NCBI GenBank assembly: GCA_007571115.1
Contig: RKSA01000170.1
Location: forward strand, 1-7,754
DNA length: 7,754 nt
Direction: 5' to 3'
Origin: Gammaproteobacteria bacterium
GTDB taxonomy: Bacteria; Pseudomonadota; Gammaproteobacteria; Pseudomonadales; Pseudohongiellaceae
In this document: positions 6,538 through 7,754 of the stretch, one piece after another
Numbering within the stretch: the stretch's first letter is position 1
Layout of the letters: the number at the start of each line of letters is the position of its first letter
Made by a program: the position numbers and the translations under genes
Notes under the pieces: model-generated
Told to the model about the DNA's origin: nothing
The model's input: the letters and a program-made list of their open reading frames with translations, nothing else
Databases searched by the model: none

Positions 6538-7122
6538 TCACCCTTCCCTTTTCGCTGGCGCAGCCTGCTGCGCTTCTGGCTCTCGCACTTGCGGCTGGTC
6601 CGGCTCTCGCACTTGCGACTGGCGCGACTCTCGCACTTGCGACTGGCGCGCAAGGTGATACGCCGAAACAAGCCCCGCGAGCAGCAGGATCGAGGCGAGC
6701 TCGACCGCGAGCACATAGGGCCCGAACAGTCGCGTGCCGACCATCAGCGCATCGACCTGCTGCGTCGAGGCGGTGCCTTCGGCGCCTTGCAGGACGTAAA
6801 GCAACTGCCCGAGAAGCACCGCAGCGAGCAAGGCCGGCGGAAGCCAGCCGCGCGCAGCGAGCCAGGCGCGTTCCTGCTCGCGGGTATTGCCGCCGAGATT
6901 GAGCATCATGATGACGAACAGAAACAGCACCATGATCGCGCCGGCGTAGACGATCGCCTCGAGCATCGCCGCAAGCGGCGCTCCGAGGGCGTAGAAAATC
7001 ACCGCAGCGGCGAGCAGCGAAACGATCAGGTAGAGCAAGGCGTGGACGATATGCGTCTGCACGAGCACGGCGACGGTCGAGACGACGGCGATCGCTGCGG
7101 CGAGATAGAACAATACGGTCAT
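6538..7122 (-). CDS. nuoJ: NADH-quinone oxidoreductase subunit J with repeat-bearing C-terminal tail
   Basis: NuoJ (ND6 homologue) is a five-helix membrane subunit next to the quinone cavity, involved in coupling electron transfer to pumping. It has 194 residues (E. coli 184). The conserved third helix, E55 in EAIVYAGAIMVLF followed by MMLNLGG, and the last helix, LFGPYVLAVELASILLLAGL with E141, are clear. After residue 158 the protein departs from relatives. It carries three copies of an 8-residue unit (RQSQVRES, RQSQVREP, DQPQVREP), then an Ala/Gln/Lys-rich end. The tail is charged and probably lies outside the membrane. Poorly conserved tails are normal in NuoJ, but a tandem repeat is not. 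The ATG at 7122 overlaps the nuoI stop by 4 bp and follows GGAG at a spacing of 9. Confidence 0.96.
   Translation of the reverse strand: MTVLFYLAAAIAVVSTVAVLVQTHIVHALLYLIVSLLAAAVIFYALGAPLAAMLEAIVYAGAIMVLFLFVIMMLNLGGNTREQERAWLAARGWLPPALLAAVLLGQLLYVLQGAEGTASTQQVDALMVGTRLFGPYVLAVELASILLLAGLVSAYHLARQSQVRESRQSQVREPDQPQVREPEAQQAAPAKREG
6578..6649. repeat. Three-copy 24-bp tandem repeat inside the 3' end of nuoJ
   Basis: Units lie at 6578-6601, 6602-6625 and 6626-6649. Each contains the identical 14-base core CTCTCGCACTTGCG, at 6580, 6604 and 6628, exactly 24 bases apart. Units two and three differ at one base and units one and two at three. The period is a multiple of three, so the reading frame survives and the protein gains 8-residue units (residues 159-182). 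The near identity suggests recent duplication by slippage. Confidence 0.92.
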
Positions 7123-7658
7123 GGCAGCAGGCTCCGCACATCGACTGGAGGCGCCTCGTTCAAGGCCTCGCCCTTGTCCTTGCCGGCGACCTGCTTGCCG
7201 GCGACGCGATAGAAATTGTAGCCATGGTACTTGCCCGGACCGTCGATGAGCAGATCCTCCTTTTCCCAGACCATGTCCTGGCGGACGTATTCGGCCATTT
7301 CGAAATCAGGGGTCAACTGGATGGCATTGGTCGGGCAGGCCTCCTCGCAGAAGCCGCACATGATGCAGCGCGAGAAATTGATGCGGAAGAATTCGGGATA
7401 CCAGCGGCCATCGTCGCTTTCGGCCTTTTGCAAGGCGATGCAATCGACCGGGCAGGCGACCGCGCACAGGTTGCACGCGACGCAGCGCTCCTCGCCGTCG
7501 GGGTCGCGGCTGAGAATGATGCGGCCTCGCCAGCGCGGGAACATGTACGGCTGTTCGTCGGGGTATTGCACGGTGTCGGCCTTGACGAACAGCTTGCGGA
7601 ACACCGTCCACAGGGTGACCGCCTGGCTGAGCAGGCTGTCCTTGACTAGCTGGAACAT
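7119..7658 (-). CDS. nuoI: NADH-quinone oxidoreductase subunit I (two [4Fe-4S] cluster ferredoxin-like subunit)
   Basis: NuoI (TYKY/NDUFS8 homologue) holds iron-sulfur clusters N6a and N6b in the peripheral arm of complex I and passes electrons towards N2 and quinone. The 179-residue protein has two full CxxCxxCxxxCP motifs: C59, C62, C65, C69 and C98, C101, C104, C108. Each is one residue before its E. coli equivalent. Highly conserved text includes RDPDGEERCVACNLC, the stretch around DGRWYPEFFRINFSRC, and the ending VDVRSLLP. An amphipathic N-terminal helix would touch the membrane. I chose the ATG at 7658 because GGAG lies six bases upstream and the length fits. An ATG at 7673 would add MPERD but has no good ribosome site. 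The frame is open upstream to the window edge. The stop overlaps nuoJ by 4 bp. Confidence 0.95.
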   Translation of the reverse strand: MFQLVKDSLLSQAVTLWTVFRKLFVKADTVQYPDEQPYMFPRWRGRIILSRDPDGEERCVACNLCAVACPVDCIALQKAESDDGRWYPEFFRINFSRCIMCGFCEEACPTNAIQLTPDFEMAEYVRQDMVWEKEDLLIDGPGKYHGYNFYRVAGKQVAGKDKGEALNEAPPVDVRSLLP

Positions 7659-7664
7659 GTCGCG

Positions 7665-7668
7665 CTCC
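7665..7668 (-). promoter_or_regulatory. Ribosome binding site deciding the nuoI start
   Basis: GGAG on the minus strand lies six bases before the ATG at 7658 and downstream of the in-frame ATG at 7673. It therefore supports the shorter 179-residue NuoI, whose cysteine positions then match E. coli with a constant offset of one. Confidence 0.7.
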
Positions 7669-7730
7669 GGCATTCCGAAGAATTTGCTGGCGTTTTGCCT
7701 GTTCGCATGTCGCTTCCCCTGGCCATTTTG

Positions 7731-7754
7731 CCGGTCTTTTCGCCCGTCTTTTCG
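7731..7754. repeat. Two 12-bp direct repeats upstream of nuoI, reaching the window edge
   Basis: CCGGTCTTTTCG (7731-7742) is followed directly by CCCGTCTTTTCG (7743-7754), with one mismatch. A weaker third unit (8 of 12) may lie at 7719-7730. The array may continue beyond the window. It sits between nuoI and the presumed upstream nuoH, or inside the extreme 3' end of nuoH. One minus-strand frame reads EKTGEKTGK here and stays open into nuoI, but nothing in it is recognisable as NuoH. Confidence 0.6.

Noticed and set aside
7176..7205. Two identical 12-base CTTGCCGGCGAC copies in the nuoI 3' end (VAGKQ-VAGKD)
   Set aside because: The protein has the same length as E. coli NuoI across this stretch, so there is no insertion. 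The similarity probably reflects a Gly/Lys-rich conserved segment rather than a repeat expansion.
5983..7212. Plus-strand open frame of about 409 codons spanning the antisense of nuoL, nuoK, nuoJ and nuoI
   Set aside because: It runs across four conserved minus-strand genes and reads the nuoJ repeat as a Leu/Arg/Ser/His-rich stretch. It is a shadow frame.
1..7754. tRNA, rRNA, CRISPR array, insertion sequence or riboswitch
   Set aside because: The gaps are short and show no cloverleaf, spaced repeats of CRISPR type, transposase fragments or recognisable leader motifs. All longer stretches are accounted for by the annotated genes.

Overview
The window is high in GC (clearly above 60% by eye) and is almost entirely coding on the minus strand. 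It reads, in transcription order from high to low coordinates, as the last six genes of a proton-pumping NADH:quinone oxidoreductase (complex I) operon, nuoI-nuoJ-nuoK-nuoL-nuoM-nuoN. These are followed by gpsA (glycerol-3-phosphate dehydrogenase) and, at the left edge, by the first codons of a GntR-family (YtrA-type) regulator. NuoI, NuoJ and NuoK resemble the Escherichia coli/Pseudomonas versions of complex I, and GpsA resembles the Pseudomonas form. This suggests a gammaproteobacterium; I cannot name a genus.

Layout. Bases 7659-7754 lie upstream of nuoI. No gene is recognised there, but two near-identical 12-bp repeats run to the window edge. Bases 7658-1400 hold nuoI to nuoN, packed tightly: nuoI/nuoJ, nuoL/nuoM and nuoM/nuoN overlap by 4 bp (ATGA), and nuoJ/nuoK and nuoK/nuoL are separated by only a few bases. 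Bases 1295-1399 form a 105-bp spacer with a stem-loop. Bases 1294-245 are gpsA. Bases 65-244 form an intergenic region with a small stem-loop, a good sigma70-like promoter and an inverted repeat that looks like an operator. Bases 64-1 are the start of the GntR-family gene.

Function. NuoI carries two [4Fe-4S] clusters of the peripheral arm and passes electrons towards quinone. NuoJ and NuoK form part of the membrane link, and NuoL, NuoM and NuoN are the three antiporter-like pumping subunits. The charged residues known to matter in all of them are present, so the complex looks functional. GpsA makes sn-glycerol-3-phosphate for phospholipid synthesis. It is probably separate from the nuo function, although it could be read from the same transcript.

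Most of the window is ordinary core metabolism. The less ordinary points are a 24-bp tandem repeat extending the NuoJ C-terminus, short repeats in the loose nuoH-nuoI junction, the stem-loop between nuoN and gpsA, and a self-consistent promoter-operator-gene arrangement for the truncated YtrA-type regulator. I found no clearly new biological system.
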